Shown: positions 48,829 to 61,009 of the stretch, in pieces
Numbering within the stretch: position 1 is the stretch's first letter
How the letters are laid out: each line of letters opens with the position of its first letter
DNA from: Strongylocentrotus purpuratus
Lineage: Eukaryota > Echinodermata > Echinoidea > Camarodonta > Strongylocentrotidae
Direction: 5' to 3'
DNA length: 64,000 bases
NCBI RefSeq assembly: GCF_000002235.5
Contig: NW_022145604.1
Coordinates: 4,118,339 to 4,182,338, forward strand
The notes under the pieces: generated by a model
Seen by the model: only the letters and a program-made list of their open reading frames with translations
Databases searched by the model: none
Told to the model about the DNA's origin: nothing
Position numbers and translations under genes: made by a program

Positions 48829-51800
48829 ATGTCGTCAGTATTAGTAATTACCCAAAATTGTAATGGGTTACGTAACAAACTGAAAAGACAAATGTGTTTT
48901 AGATGGTTTGAAAATCAAAACGCTGAGATTGTCCTCATACAAGAAACACATTGGTCTAAAGACATAGAGCACATAATACGAAATGAATGGAAGGTAGGTA
49001 CAGCCATCTTCAATCATGGCACAAACAACGCACGAGGTGTAGCAATTTTAATAAAAAGACAAAGTGAAATTAATACTTTTCTTAATATAACGACCAAAAC
49101 GGGAGATTCCTCATCTTAGGATGTCTAATACATTCAATTAAACACATAATTGTTAATGTATATGCTCCTAATGTCCATAAGAAAAGAGAGATTTTATTTA
49201 AAAGTGTTTATAATAAATTGAATAAAAAGTTCGATTTACAAGACCTACAAACACATTTGATTTTAGGCGGAGATTTCAACTGTGTGCTGAATCAAAAAAA
49301 TAGATACCTTAAACGTTAAAAGCAAATACAAAACTCCAAGTTTTTTAAAACTAATATTAAAGAGGTTTTTGTTAATAGATATCTGGAGAAAAGTGCATTC
49401 TGATAAAAAAACAATATACATGGCGCAACAAGGGTCTACAGGTTGCTTCAAGAATTGATTTTGTTTTGATTAGTAAACCTTTGAAAAATTATATAATCAA
49501 AACTGATATTAGGCCAGTTGTTAATGGTGATCATAATGCAGTTACCATAACAATCAGATTTAACGACACCAAACATGGACCCGGATTTTGGAAATTTAAT
49601 ACTAGTTTGTTAACAAAAAGTGATTATTGTGAAGAAGTTAGAACAATTATAGAGGAGGCAGTACAAGAAAAGAATAACTCTTGCATGTCTTGGCAGTACG
49701 CATGGGAACTATGTAAAATTACAGTCAGAGAATACTCTATCAAATATACCAAAAGTAAGAAAACAAAAGAAAGTGATTCTACGTTTTTAGAAGAGAAATT
49801 ACAAAAGATCAATGAAAAAATGTGGACACTTAACGGTGAGAAAATGCAGGAAACTATTAATGAATATGAAAAGACTTCCGAAGAACTAGAACAAATATAC
49901 AAACAGGAATGTAAAGGCTCAATAATCAGGTCGAGAGTCAAATGGTTTGAAGAAGGAGAGAAAAACTCTAAATATTTTATGTCATTGGAAAAAAGAAATT
50001 TTGATAAAAGTACAATTTTGCAACTACGCAACGACAAAGGCAAAATTTTTAGTGAGCAACAAAATATAAGAAAATGTGTTCATCAATTTTATTCAAACTT
50101 ATATCGTCAAAAAGAAAGACAATATGATTTAGAAGGATATTTATTTGATTTACACAATCCTGAATTGACCGATGAATTGGCAGAGTTATGTGAAGGCCAA
50201 TTAACAGAAAAAGAATACCAGCAAGTTATTTCTGAGTTTGCCAAAAACAAAGCGCCTGGAAGTGATGGCCTGAATATTGAGTTTTATCAATTTTTTTGGA
50301 CAGAAGTTAAATGTCTGCTTGTAAACTCACTAAACGAATAGGATTTGAAAATAACGAACTTTCTAACACGCAAAGACAAGCCATAATTAAGCTATTACAC
50401 AAAAAGGTGATCAAACTAATTTAGAAAATTTTAGACCAATTCACTTCTTAATTATGATTACAAGATTGCGGCATCAGTCCTAACTAAAAGACTCCAGAAG
50501 GTAATTCCCACATTAATTTCCAATGATCAAGTAGGGTACATCAAGGGTAGAAGTTTAGCTGAAAATATCAGATTAATTGAAGATATATTTTATTATGTCC
50601 AAAACCACTCAGACAAAGGACTTGCATTTTTAACAGATTTTAGAAAAGCATATGATTGTCTAAGTTGGGATTTTCTCTTTGAATGTTTACGGAAATTTGG
50701 ATTTAAAAATGAATTTCGCAGATGGGTCAATACTCTGTACACAAATGTTAAAAGCAGTGTCAATGTAAACAGTTGGTTAACAGAACAAATTAACATAACA
50801 AGAGGCGTACGCCAAGGGTGCCCTCTCTCGGCCCTGCTTTTCATACTCGCTGTCGAGGTACTAGCTATTAAAATAAGAAACGATCTAGACATTACAGGAA
50901 TTACCCTTTTTGATTCAGTCGAAATAAAGATACTGCAATTTGCAGACGACGCAACAATTTTTGTTAAAGACACAAAATCTTTAAAGAAAGCTATAAAGCA
51001 GATAGAACATTTCGGTTTATTTTCAGGTTTAGACCTGAATAAATCAAAGAGTTCCATAGTTAACATTAACGGAGACACCATTGATGAAAACATTTATGGC
51101 ATTCCATTGACCTATTCTGATGTTAAAATATAAGGGGTTCATTTTGGGAAAAATGAACAAAACCTAATAAATCTTAATTGGAAACCCAAAATATCAAAGA
51201 TTGAAAATATAGTACGTCTATGGAAAGCAAGGCGCTTAACTTTTTCTGGTAAAATAACTATAATCAAATCATTTCTTGTTTCTCAAATTATATACAATGC
51301 TCAAATGATTTCCATGCCGGAAAATGTAATGAAAATCATTGACTCCTTACTGTATACATTTTTGTGGAATGAAAAAAAAACACAAAATAAAAAGAAAAGT
51401 GGTTTGTATGAGTTACGAGTATGGAGGATTAAAAATGGTTGATTTGAATGCTCTGTTACAAAGTTTTATATTAAAGTGGATATTGCACTACTTCTCCCAC
51501 GAAAACTCAAAGTGGAAAAAGATAATTGATGGTTTCTTTAAAAAAGTGGGCAATTTACAATATGTGTTAAATAGTAAATGTACAAAACATGATATGTAGT
51601 TTTGTTTAAAGAATATAAAAATGCCCCAATATTACAAGAATATGGTATATACTTGGTTTGACTTTAAAGAGATAGTAGAATGTAAGACGCCAACGTATTT
51701 ACAATGTACTAATGTTAGAAGTGAAAACATATGGTTTAACTCAAATATAAGAGATCATAACAAAAATGTATTATTTTAAAAAAAATGGTTCGATGTAGGC

Positions 51801-52530
51801 CTTTTGAAAATTAACGATGTCGTAAAAAACTCTAGATTTATGTCTTTGAGAGAAATTGAAGAAAGATTTGAGAAAAAACATGCTTCTTTGTTTCAAGAAT
51901 ATTATATCATAGTAAATGCAATTCCCAAAGTTTGGAAACAGAATATGTTAAGACAGGTACATGTATATGATGCGACGCGAGAAGAAAATGAAGGTGTCAT
52001 GAAAAATGGTTTAATGAATGTTAACACTAAACGAAAGTCGAAGTTTTTTTTACTCTACGTTGTCTATTCATTCAATTGTTAGACCTCCAATAGAAGAGAA
52101 ATGGGAAGAAATGTTAAATAGTACAGAACAAATCGACTGGAAAGTCATATGGTCATTTAATTTACAAGCTATGAAAGAAAACAAAATATCAGAATTCAAT
52201 TTTAAGTTATTACACAACTTATTACCAATTAGGTATAATTTATTTAAATGGAAATTGTGTAACAATCCCTTATGTTTATATGATAGTCAGTTACACGACA
52301 ATCTCCATTTATTTGTAAAATGCAAGCACACAAGATTGTTTTGGTTAAAATTTGGAGACATAATTCGAAAACTTTACAATGTTAATTTTTCTTTTGACAA
52401 GTTCGTTTTAATTGAAGGTTATAACTTGAAAAACAAAATATTTAAAAGTTTAAATTTTCTTATCATATGCAAAATACGCAGTTTATTTAATATTTATGCA
52501 AGCAGAAAATCACAAACTCATGTTTCATGA
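48829..52530 (+). pseudogene. LINE ORF2 (endonuclease and reverse transcriptase), interrupted
   Basis: The endonuclease starts VLVITQNCNGLRNKLK and VLIQETHW (48829-49119); its frame is broken at about 49110. RIDFVLIS-like text, HGPGFWKFNTSLL and the linker lie at 49440-49750. Reverse transcriptase has NKAPGSDGLNIEFYQFFW split over the 50340 stop, RGVRQGCPLSALLF near 50810 and LQFADDATIF near 50935. The C-terminal part (to 52530) has LLHNLLPIRYNLFKWKLC and HLFVKCKHTRLFW, the C--C-H-C-like end of L1/Tx1-type proteins. At least five frame changes or stops separate the readable pieces. Confidence 0.8.
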
Positions 52531-53119
52531 AGTCTCTATTCTCTGTATTTTCAAAAGACTAATCCACAATCGATTAAAGATCGAAAGGAACTGTGAAACA
52601 AAAAAGCTATGCATTTTTGAAAATACTGTTATTGAAGAAAACGAAACATGTTTTATTTGAACTATGTTAAGATGCTACGATGTTATTTCAATTGATTGTG
52701 TATGATTGTTTGATTTGTTCAAATGCATATATTTATCAATAAATTCATTTTACAAAAAAAAAAAAAAAAAAAAAAAACTCCAGCAATTAAATAATAAACT
52801 TATTTTAAACGAAGGAAAGAAAGACAGATATTAGCGTTATATTTTTGTCACTTTACTAATTTTCTTATGATCTCATCTAATACAATTCAAGCGTGTATGT
52901 GGTGTTATCTAATTAGTCTTTTAGGAGGTTTCAACCATTATGTGTTAGGTCGTTTAAGAGTAGGCCTACTGCGCCCGTACTGTGTATGTAATATCGTTAG
53001 CGAGAAAGGATCTTTGAAATGACTTAATTTGCCTCCAAATAGCCTTTTCAATCTTTCATTCTACCATGAAACACCCACAACGTTCCTCACAATGTAGTCA
53101 TCTTTTGTGTGTTTTGGCG

Positions 53120-53290
53120 GGAAGGGAGGGATAGAGAGACAGAGACAGAGAGACAATGATGGAGGGAGAGAGAGAGAGAGAGGGAGAGAGAGAGAGAGAG
53201 GGAGTGAGAGAGAGAGATGGAGGGGGAGAGATGGGGGAGGGGGAGAAGGGGGAGAAAGGAGAGAAGGGGGAGAAGGGGAGGGGTTGGGAG
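53120..53290 (+). repeat. (GA)n purine tract
   Basis: Continuous GAGAGA and GGGAGA. Open frames on both strands here are low-complexity artefacts. Confidence 0.9.
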
Positions 53291-54879
53291 AGAGAGCATT
53301 AGAGAATGAGGGACGGGATAAGAAGGTACAATGCGATCTATTTGGTAGTCTGAAACTTTGGTCGTAATATGTCGTTGCAGAGTACTGCGTATAAATTAGT
53401 TCTGCAACTTGATTGTCTCTTACTTTTGTCGTTTGATCAATGACTGTGAAAAGCATCAACAGAGCAACGATGTGACTTTAGTTCAACTGAAAACATTTTA
53501 GATATATTGAAAGATACAGCGAAAAAACAACAAAACAAAAACATGACATTAATCACAAAGAAACACAAATAAAAGAAAATAAACAAACACCCCCCCCCAA
53601 TAAAAAGGTTGACTTTAATATCTATTTTTATTGTTCTCACCGTCTGATAAATTAAACGAAAATTTGGGACAACTACAACAAAAATAATATCATAGGCTAT
53701 AGATTATATTACAATTCGCTTGATCAAAACATTTCACAAAATGATGCGTATTATCTTATAAAAATACAACATTCATGTTTTCCTCCTGGTGAGTATGACT
53801 GTATATTCTTAGAAAAACAGGGGACCATAGGGATTTTGTCCTTTGCATGTGAAGTGATTAGCGATATCTTTATTTGATATTTGTCTTTTGGAGAACGATT
53901 TGATTGAAGGAAATCGTGTTGTGTATTATGCTGAAACATATCAGCCAGCTAATCCCAATTCGTGAACATCTAGAAATATATCATTTTTAGATGATATTTC
54001 AAATGATTCTTATTCGGTAAATATCAAATATATCCTTATAAATCTATCGAAGTCGGGCTTAACTTTTATTAAGATGATCTGTATAAACCAGATTTTGAAG
54101 GTCTGAGGATATCTCCCAAGAAACAACAGTAATTCTCTTTGAATCTACCATCTAATTTGTATATACTCTGAACACACATCCATGTCCACCTGCCCAACAC
54201 CCACCCACAAATAGTTGACACACACAAGCCTTACACACCCACACCACTCACACACAAAGACGTGCGCACACATTTTGACAGTATATACACAAAATTTTAT
54301 TTTTTTAATAATTTTTAAAAATTTATTTTTACAAAAAAAGGTATTATTGAAAACAATGTACGAAGCACAAAGGCAAACAGTGGCTAACTTGAAAAAAAAC
54401 TTTCACATTTTCCACATATTTTAATATCACATGAATGAACCTAGTTCTATTTTCATGTACCGTCAAACGGAGTGAATAGGAGCATGTGGATGTAGGCCTA
54501 CAGGTTAAAACGTGGAAATGTTATAATGTTTTTTTCTTCAAAATAATGGTGCAGAATCGTTACAGTCTTTGATCATGCTGTTCCTAGAAAATCTGCAAAT
54601 ATAGTATAGGCTATTTAAGACACGTGTATAATGATGTATGCTATCTTCCACAAATACAGTCACACCAACAGTAAGGACAGACAGATCAGATCCATGACAT
54701 TTAATCTCTCCAGAACGCCCATATAATGTTTTTATTTTAATTGGTGTTGAACAACCGGCATCTTTCCGTATATATATATTTAGGTTGCAATTGAATTTAA
54801 AAGAACATGTTACTTTATTCCGTGTGCTACTCTTCGCTGACTGTGATAAATCCTGCTCTAGCTGACTGTGATGACCGGA

Positions 54880-54888
54880 GAAAGATAA

Positions 54889-54926
<38 letters not shown>

Positions 54927-55082
54927 GGGGGAGGGGGGGGGGGGGAGAGGGGGCTAAAAGACAGAGGTAGATAGAGGGAATAAATAGAGAGGTGGAGGGG
55001 AAAGAGTGAGACTGACTGGAAAGAATGATAGCATGAGAGAAACAAAGTTAGAACGAATGGAATGAGGGAAGTATAGAGGGGG

Positions 55083-55134
<52 letters not shown>

Positions 55135-55194
55135 GAGAGAGAGAGCGTTGAGAATGAGAGCGAGCATTGTAATAGGCCTGTAAGAGAGAAGATG

Positions 55195-55227
<33 letters not shown>

Positions 55228-55245
55228 GGGGGGGGGGGGAGGAGG
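54880..55245 (+). repeat. Two (GA)n purine tracts with a (TA)n run
   Basis: GA-rich stretches at about 54885-54950 and 55080-55145, and again after TATATATATA near 55195. A long minus-strand frame is Ser/Leu/Pro-rich repeat translation, not a gene. Confidence 0.9.
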
Positions 55246-55432
55246 GGTGGGGCACCTCTTGAGAACATAATTATGTCAGTCAATTTCAAAGTCGTCGCTA
55301 CAATTATTGGAACGTTTGCCCCATTTTTCCATTTGTGAGTATTTTGTACGAGTACCCTTGTAAACATGAAGAATGGGATCAAAGGATATGCGGGCATTGA
55401 ATAGATACTCCTGACAAGGGCTCAAATACCAG

Positions 55433-55695
55433 AGGCGTATCCATGCAGGGGATTCTCTTGCAGGATTACCTTCAGGGGTACGCCCTCCAAAAGAAGTCTC
55501 TGACTAACCAAACAAACAAAAAGAATGATCAGGAGCTCTTTTCAGGTTGTTTTTTTTAATGGGGGGGGGGGGCATTTTGGGGTATATTCCCTTTAAGTGC
55601 ATGTTCTTGAGGTATGCCATATTGGATTTTTGACAGCAAGGGGCATATCGTGTCTACTTGCCCCCCCCCCCCCCCCCGCCCTGGTTCCGCCTTAG
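55433..55695. mobile_element. Possible degraded hAT-like MITE
   Basis: CCAGAGGCGTATCCATGCAGGG at the left (shared CAGAGGCG-AxCCA pattern) and CCCGCCCTGGTTCCGCCTTA at the right are imperfectly inverted, with poly(G) and poly(C) interiors like the other hAT-like MITEs. No clean 8-bp duplication. Confidence 0.4.
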
Positions 55696-55699
55696 ACTA

Positions 55700-58398
55700 C
55701 TTCAGGTAGAAGCACTTATCATCCCCGGAAGGCAGGCCGTACTTTCCACCCTATCTTGTTCGTTTATGAATTATGCATAAGGGCTTAGAGTCTCGACTCA
55801 AATTTTCATCATACTGGGACGAAACGAGTCCCATCCCTCGATATTTTGCAGGTCACACTACGGACAATCCACGGCATGACGCTGTATGCCATAAGTGATT
55901 TCGGGGGATATATACATGCATGATGAAGCAGGGTTTTGATGTTCAAGAGGAAACGCGGCATACAAGCCACGTACAGGTCTTCCTTTTCCTTCCTTATTTG
56001 AATAACAACAACAACAACTTCATGTCTCAATGTTTTGATAATTAGCCTTGAATACATCAAACGTCCATCAAATTTTATGACGGGTTAAAATAGCTCAACT
56101 TCATGCTAAAATGTACTTAAATTGTTTTGATTACCCGTGGTGCATCAAACTTTGTCTAAACTTGAGGACATGACGGTGTTAATAAACTTATCAACGCTGA
56201 ATGACATGCAAAGAAACTAAATGTACTTGAGGTTTATCTGCATGACATGTTTTGAATTAATATCACATGGATCTTCTGTGGACCGGAGGTTTCGTTTCAG
56301 TTTCAGTGCATCTTCGTGCAGCATTTAAAAGGAAATTTCGATTGAGATGAACTCTAGCTTTGTAGAGAGCCTATACATTTTTAGAAATTATATCTTTGTC
56401 TCAGCCAACATTGCAGAGAGGTACGATAACAGAATCAAGTTTTGTCTTGCTAGTTGTACCATGATTTAGTATCGATAATATTCATGAACTCGTTGACGTT
56501 AATGAACCAAATGATGATGGTTGTAAACATGATCTAGCATAAACATTAAACGAATCCGTTGACGCCGATACCTTGACATTTTATACTGCAATCCGTTCGA
56601 AAACGTAAGACAACACTTTGTTGTTCGTGTTTGTTATTGGATTTAACCTTGACATTGTTTTCCTGACGAAATGTTGCTGGCTTTTTTTTTCTTCCAAAGA
56701 GCAGACGACTAGCCTCACCCGATTCTCTTCCGGTAATGTGATCGTTTCTCCTCGCGGGTTATCGGTACTGTGTTACCACTCAGCTATACATATATTCTCA
56801 GCAGTACGTGTTTTGAACCCTCTGATTTCTATACGCGCCTGAATTGAATATTTCGTTTGATGATATCTGATGCAGCCTTTAACTCGTGACGAACTGATTT
56901 ATCAAAAACTTGTCAACGCTAGACAACATATCATTTGGACAAGGAAGTGTTCCGGTGAACGCCAAACAATCATAATACAGAGCGGTTATCAAAACAAAGA
57001 CTGTATTAAATAATCGCGCTGTATGTGAAGAGCTTGAAATAGTGACGTCTATGTAAATGCCACCATACAGCCCATACTCCACTTGTGGATTGAATGATAT
57101 CTTGAAATCAACGACGAACGTGATCACAGTTACGAAGTGAGACTGATGTTCTCGAGAATGTACTGGAATTGAGAGACCCTCTTCAAAGGCAAGCGGTGGT
57201 CGATTTGGGAATGGTTTGCCTGTTTCTCACGCCGTGTGGTGAACTTTTCGAGTCTGTTCACAAAAATACTGTATGATACATATTTGTTCGATCCCTACGT
57301 TCGTCAGTCTTCATAAATCATGATATGGAGCAGTTGTAACATATAGAGGACTAGATATCTATATGTGAAGTATTAACTTTGTTAATTTTGGATGATGATA
57401 GTGGTTTTAAAAGACACGGCTGCACAGTCAATGGACTTTGATGAGCGATTTCATTAACATGATGAATGAGCAAACAACTTGACATCTTCCCTCGAAAAGT
57501 GGACAACGGGCGACGGGCTTGATCACGATATTAAATGCAAACATGATCAATGTACTGGATCATCAAAAGGCATCATAATTTATGAACAAATCTTACCACG
57601 CTCGGATGTAATATGTATCTAAATTGAGATTCATTAAACAAATTACAGTGGACTGTCCCATTTGCTCTTGAACTTGGTGACTTTGTAGAACACTTGATTG
57701 CTGATTCCAGCATGGCTCAGATTTGAATCAACCTCAAAAACTGAAAGTCATCACATCTTTAGGCCTAATGGCTAATTTTCTACCCTGGATTCACTTCTAG
57801 TTGGATGTGTACGTGGTTCGTGTATAATCATGTATTAGTTGTCTCACTGTCATGAATTGAACTGGCTACAGAAACCTAAAAGTAACGGATAAACTTCAGT
57901 GAGCCTGTATTTGCTTCGATTTGGAGGTATGGATGATGTAATTGACTGACAATTGGTCTCATTCCAGGGTGTTTTAGCCATTACTTCCTTCATGATACTA
58001 TATTTCGAGGTACAAGGAAATTTTACTTAACCGTACGACCGTACGTCGTATGCATTTTGGATTCAGACTATAAAGAAAACCAAGCATCACTCGGCCTACC
58101 TTTACCTACCTACAAGGCTATGATTGAGCATATGGCAATATTTTGTGCAGCTGACATCATCTAATCATGTACATATATTTTTTCATCTTTAGAGGTTATG
58201 CAACCATTCGCCTCACCGCCACAATAATATTGGCATGCAACTGTGCATAGTGGAGCATTTTGCGGATAACGTGTGGAAGATTGTGTACTTTTGTTCTTAT
58301 CTACTTAACCTCCTTGTCTAAATGTTTTATTTGATTTCCTGCTAAAGACGATTAATGACATCTGATTAAAACAAGGCCGCTGCACAATTGGGTCCATC
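55700..58398. other. 5' flank of the GPCR gene
   Basis: No exon, transposon end or repeat of note is visible. It probably includes promoter and any untranslated exons of the receptor, but I cannot place a transcription start. Repeat density is clearly lower here than left of 53 kb. Confidence 0.4.
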
Positions 58399-59928
58399 AT
58401 GTCCCTCGCTACCAACAGTCAGCTCTTACTCTCAAACGTGATACTTAGCACACAGGTGGCATCTCTGGATGGACATGACCGTGGGGATGCGACCGATTTT
58501 ACGACAGAGTTCCTGACCATGATGGCTAGCACTGAAGTAGGTTCGACACAAAACGAAACGCTTATTCTCCCAAATATCCCTCTAGGACAACCTACCATGG
58601 TGGACTTAGGTATCGGTTTCGGTCATTTAGAAGGTATCCAGTTTAAGATAGCCATCTCGATCATGGCCATCCTTGAAGCCTTGGTGATCGTGACTAACGT
58701 CATCGTCTTAGCGACTATACGACGCCATCGTCAGCTTCGTACGACTACGAGTATGTACATTATTAGTTTAGCGATAAGTGATTTATGCTGCGGGCTAGGG
58801 ATGCCCATTGGTTTACTTGCGAAATATATCCCGGATTTATTCTTACATTCGTTGTATGTATGCATCTTGCCTTTCTGTATTCTGCTTACTGTGCTCGCAT
58901 CCGCCATCTTGAATCTTCTAGCCGTCTCGATCGACCGATATATCGCGCTGAAAAATCCCTTACGGTATGCCTCGATCATGACGAAAAAGCGGTCACGGAT
59001 CATCATCATTAGCACGTGGATATTCTCTTTTATTATTGGGTGTATACCATTTGTGTGGCATCATAAAGAGACGTATACACCACACAGCAGCACTGGGTAT
59101 TGCCAGTGGTACAGAGTTGTCACAAGGGGTTATATGATAATGTATACAGTGTTGATCCTATCCCTCCCCATTGTCGTTATAATGGCGCTCTACATCAAGA
59201 TATTTTCCATCGCCAGAAGTCACGCCAGGAGCATTGATTCTCGAGCTCGTGTCGCTGCAATCTCGAGGGCTTCAGCACCGCCATCAGTCAACGAAACGTC
59301 GAAGGTGAACACCATAGCACATCCACAAGGCATACCTCGCAAAAAGCTCTCAGACACTGGCAGCATTTCATCGACATCTTCCAGAACTGTCATGTCGAAG
59401 CTCACTGTCGAAAGTCGAGTCGCAATCACTATCGGTATGATTGTATTCACATTTGTCGTCTGCTGGCTGCCATTGACTGTGACTCTCCTGCTTGGAGTTC
59501 TAGGCGGGGGAAACTGTGAAGTGTCGCCTGAAGTTCGCGGATGGCTGGGCCTCCTGGCGCTCTTGAACAGTTTCTTCGATCCTTTCATCTACACCATCAG
59601 AACGAAAGACTTCCGATTGGCGTTCCGGGAGCTCCTCACGCGCGCGAGGAGCCGGTGTGTAGGCAATGTTTGCCGACGACGACGACCGGACGACGAGGAC
59701 TGCGAGAACAACCGGTTATCGGCTTACAAAATGGTGTCCCGTGGTTCGAACGCGAACACCATCTCGATGAGCGTTGCAACCGTTGATGGCGCTTTGGTTA
59801 AAGGTGTTGGATGTCAGACAAATTTTAAAGATTGTTCAACTATTACGAACTTTTGCGACAGCGGGACACTGACAACCGAAGGGGCTGATTCTAAGCAATT
59901 AGGACTGAATGGTCATCCATTGACATAG
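58399..59928 (+). CDS. Orphan class A GPCR, adenosine-receptor-like
   Basis: The frame is 509 codons, intronless, starting TCATCATGTCC. An ~80-residue N-terminus has a glycosylation site (N52-E-T). Seven hydrophobic segments lie at about 84-106, 118-141, 152-175, 200-221, 245-269, 339-367 and 380-400. Class A landmarks: N100 (1.50), D128 (2.50), C155 (3.25) with C235 in loop 2, D179-R180-Y181, W207 (4.50), P257 (5.50) and Y265 (5.58), CWLP 355-358, and DPFIY 394-398. LLAVSIDRYIALKNPLRY and ALYIKIFSIAR recall adenosine receptors. However, position 3.32 is Leu (so not an amine receptor), loop 2 has CQWY instead of CLFE, and 6.55 and 7.43 are Leu rather than Asn and His, so adenosine binding is doubtful. 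Loop 3 (about 275-338) is long and Ser-rich. The C-tail has C420 and C425. It acts at the plasma membrane through G proteins; the ligand is unknown. Confidence 0.93.
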   Translation: MSLATNSQLLLSNVILSTQVASLDGHDRGDATDFTTEFLTMMASTEVGSTQNETLILPNIPLGQPTMVDLGIGFGHLEGIQFKIAISIMAILEALVIVTNVIVLATIRRHRQLRTTTSMYIISLAISDLCCGLGMPIGLLAKYIPDLFLHSLYVCILPFCILLTVLASAILNLLAVSIDRYIALKNPLRYASIMTKKRSRIIIISTWIFSFIIGCIPFVWHHKETYTPHSSTGYCQWYRVVTRGYMIMYTVLILSLPIVVIMALYIKIFSIARSHARSIDSRARVAAISRASAPPSVNETSKVNTIAHPQGIPRKKLSDTGSISSTSSRTVMSKLTVESRVAITIGMIVFTFVVCWLPLTVTLLLGVLGGGNCEVSPEVRGWLGLLALLNSFFDPFIYTIRTKDFRLAFRELLTRARSRCVGNVCRRRRPDDEDCENNRLSAYKMVSRGSNANTISMSVATVDGALVKGVGCQTNFKDCSTITNFCDSGTLTTEGADSKQLGLNGHPLT

Positions 59929-60794
59929 GAACATTGTCGTTGCAATAGCTTTTAGAAATGATATAAATATGAGTACAACAATTGTCAAATCACGCTGGTT
60001 GTTTGAGGTCTGCACTCACGTATTAACAAGGGCAAAGTGTATTCTGAACAACTTTATGGTATTTATGAAAGAGTACCAGTATTATGTATCGTTTTGGATG
60101 ACCGATAGTTATTTCAAAATGTGTTCTTTTTATTTTTGAAATCATGAACGTCGAGACGATAATATCTAAATTGGTACCAAAGTTGGGCATTGAAATACTT
60201 TAATAACTAAAAGCCTTTACAAATCTGTTTGCTGCTTGTTAAATCTATTTTGCTTTCTAACAATAAGGGTAACTAAAGTATTTCAACACGACATTGTATA
60301 TTTATTTTGTTAAAACTGTACAAATATTTTTAAAACTTAGCTATTTATTGAAGTTAACAGCTGAATGTATGCCATGCGTACCTCAAAATACGTAGTACAT
60401 GTATATGTGTATAACTTATTTAAATTTATTGTTTGTAGCAACAACTGAAATTTTGTAGAACGATTAGTAGAACATGGAAATATAAAAACGTAGAATTGCA
60501 TATGTTAGGAGCATATAGTGTTGCAACGTAATCTCTAAATCATAACGAAAATTCTTGACATGAGATTGAATGTTCGTCAAAAATGATTGTCCTTATCGGA
60601 TTCAACCAAATCTGTTTCGAATATAGATAACGCCACAAATTGGAAATACCTGCTTTCCTATCCAATTAAGTGACTTAAACTGTGCAAAGATAATTAAGAT
60701 AAATGGACGCTCAGAACCTATTACCAGTAATTTCGATAATTTTACAAAAAACGATTTGTGTGATTTTACGCCACCGCTTTCTCCATCGGTACTA
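59929..60794 (+). other. 3' flank of the GPCR gene
   Basis: AT-rich sequence after the TAG stop, probably including the 3' untranslated region. I see no clean AATAAA site before the MITE at 60795; AATAAA occurs inside that MITE at about 60889. Confidence 0.4.
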
Positions 60795-61009
60795 TAGGGA
60801 TTTTTAGATTTACACGACGAGAACATGGACCTGTACGTGTGAGGCACTGCCGGGCAGCGTTATTTTTTCTGCGGCACATATTGAGCCCCAATAAAAAAGC
60901 CCCAATCTGTGCCGCAGACAAAAATGACGCTGCAGGGCACTGCCAGTGCCTTAAAAGGATGTCGCACGTAGAGGTCCACGTTCTCGTCGTGCAAATCTAA
61001 AAGTCCCTA
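60795..61009. mobile_element. Hairpin MITE (TAGGGA ends)
   Basis: TAGGGATTTTTAGATTTACA then CGACGAGAACATGGACCT pairs with AGGTCCACGTTCTCGTCG then TGCAAATCTAAAAGTCCCTA. Further inward GGCACTGCC and CTGCGGCACA are also mirrored. Arms are about 90 bp. TA may be the target duplication, depending on where the ends are drawn. The interior has GCCCCAATAAAAAAGCC. Confidence 0.8.

Larger units (their letters stand above)
47520..52775 (+). mobile_element. Full-length, broken Tx1/L1-like LINE
   Basis: The element is flanked by an 11-bp direct repeat AACTCCAGCAA (47509-47519 and 52776-52786; the shared A residues of the tail make the left limit of the second copy slightly ambiguous) and ends in poly(A). 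It has a short 5' leader, an ORF1 with a zinc knuckle, an ORF2 with endonuclease and reverse transcriptase, and a 3' region. ORF1 and ORF2 are each interrupted several times by stops and frame changes, so this copy cannot move by itself, but little sequence is missing. It is about 5.25 kb, as expected for the clade. Confidence 0.85.

Noticed and set aside
53061-53459. 132-codon minus-strand frame and its plus-strand partner
   Set aside because: Low-complexity translation of a purine tract.
54827-55397. Minus-strand frames of 142 and 147 codons
   Set aside because: Repeat translation of GA tracts; no domain or splice context.
58731-59588. Minus-strand and second-frame ORFs across the receptor
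   Set aside because: They are shadows of the GPCR coding sequence.
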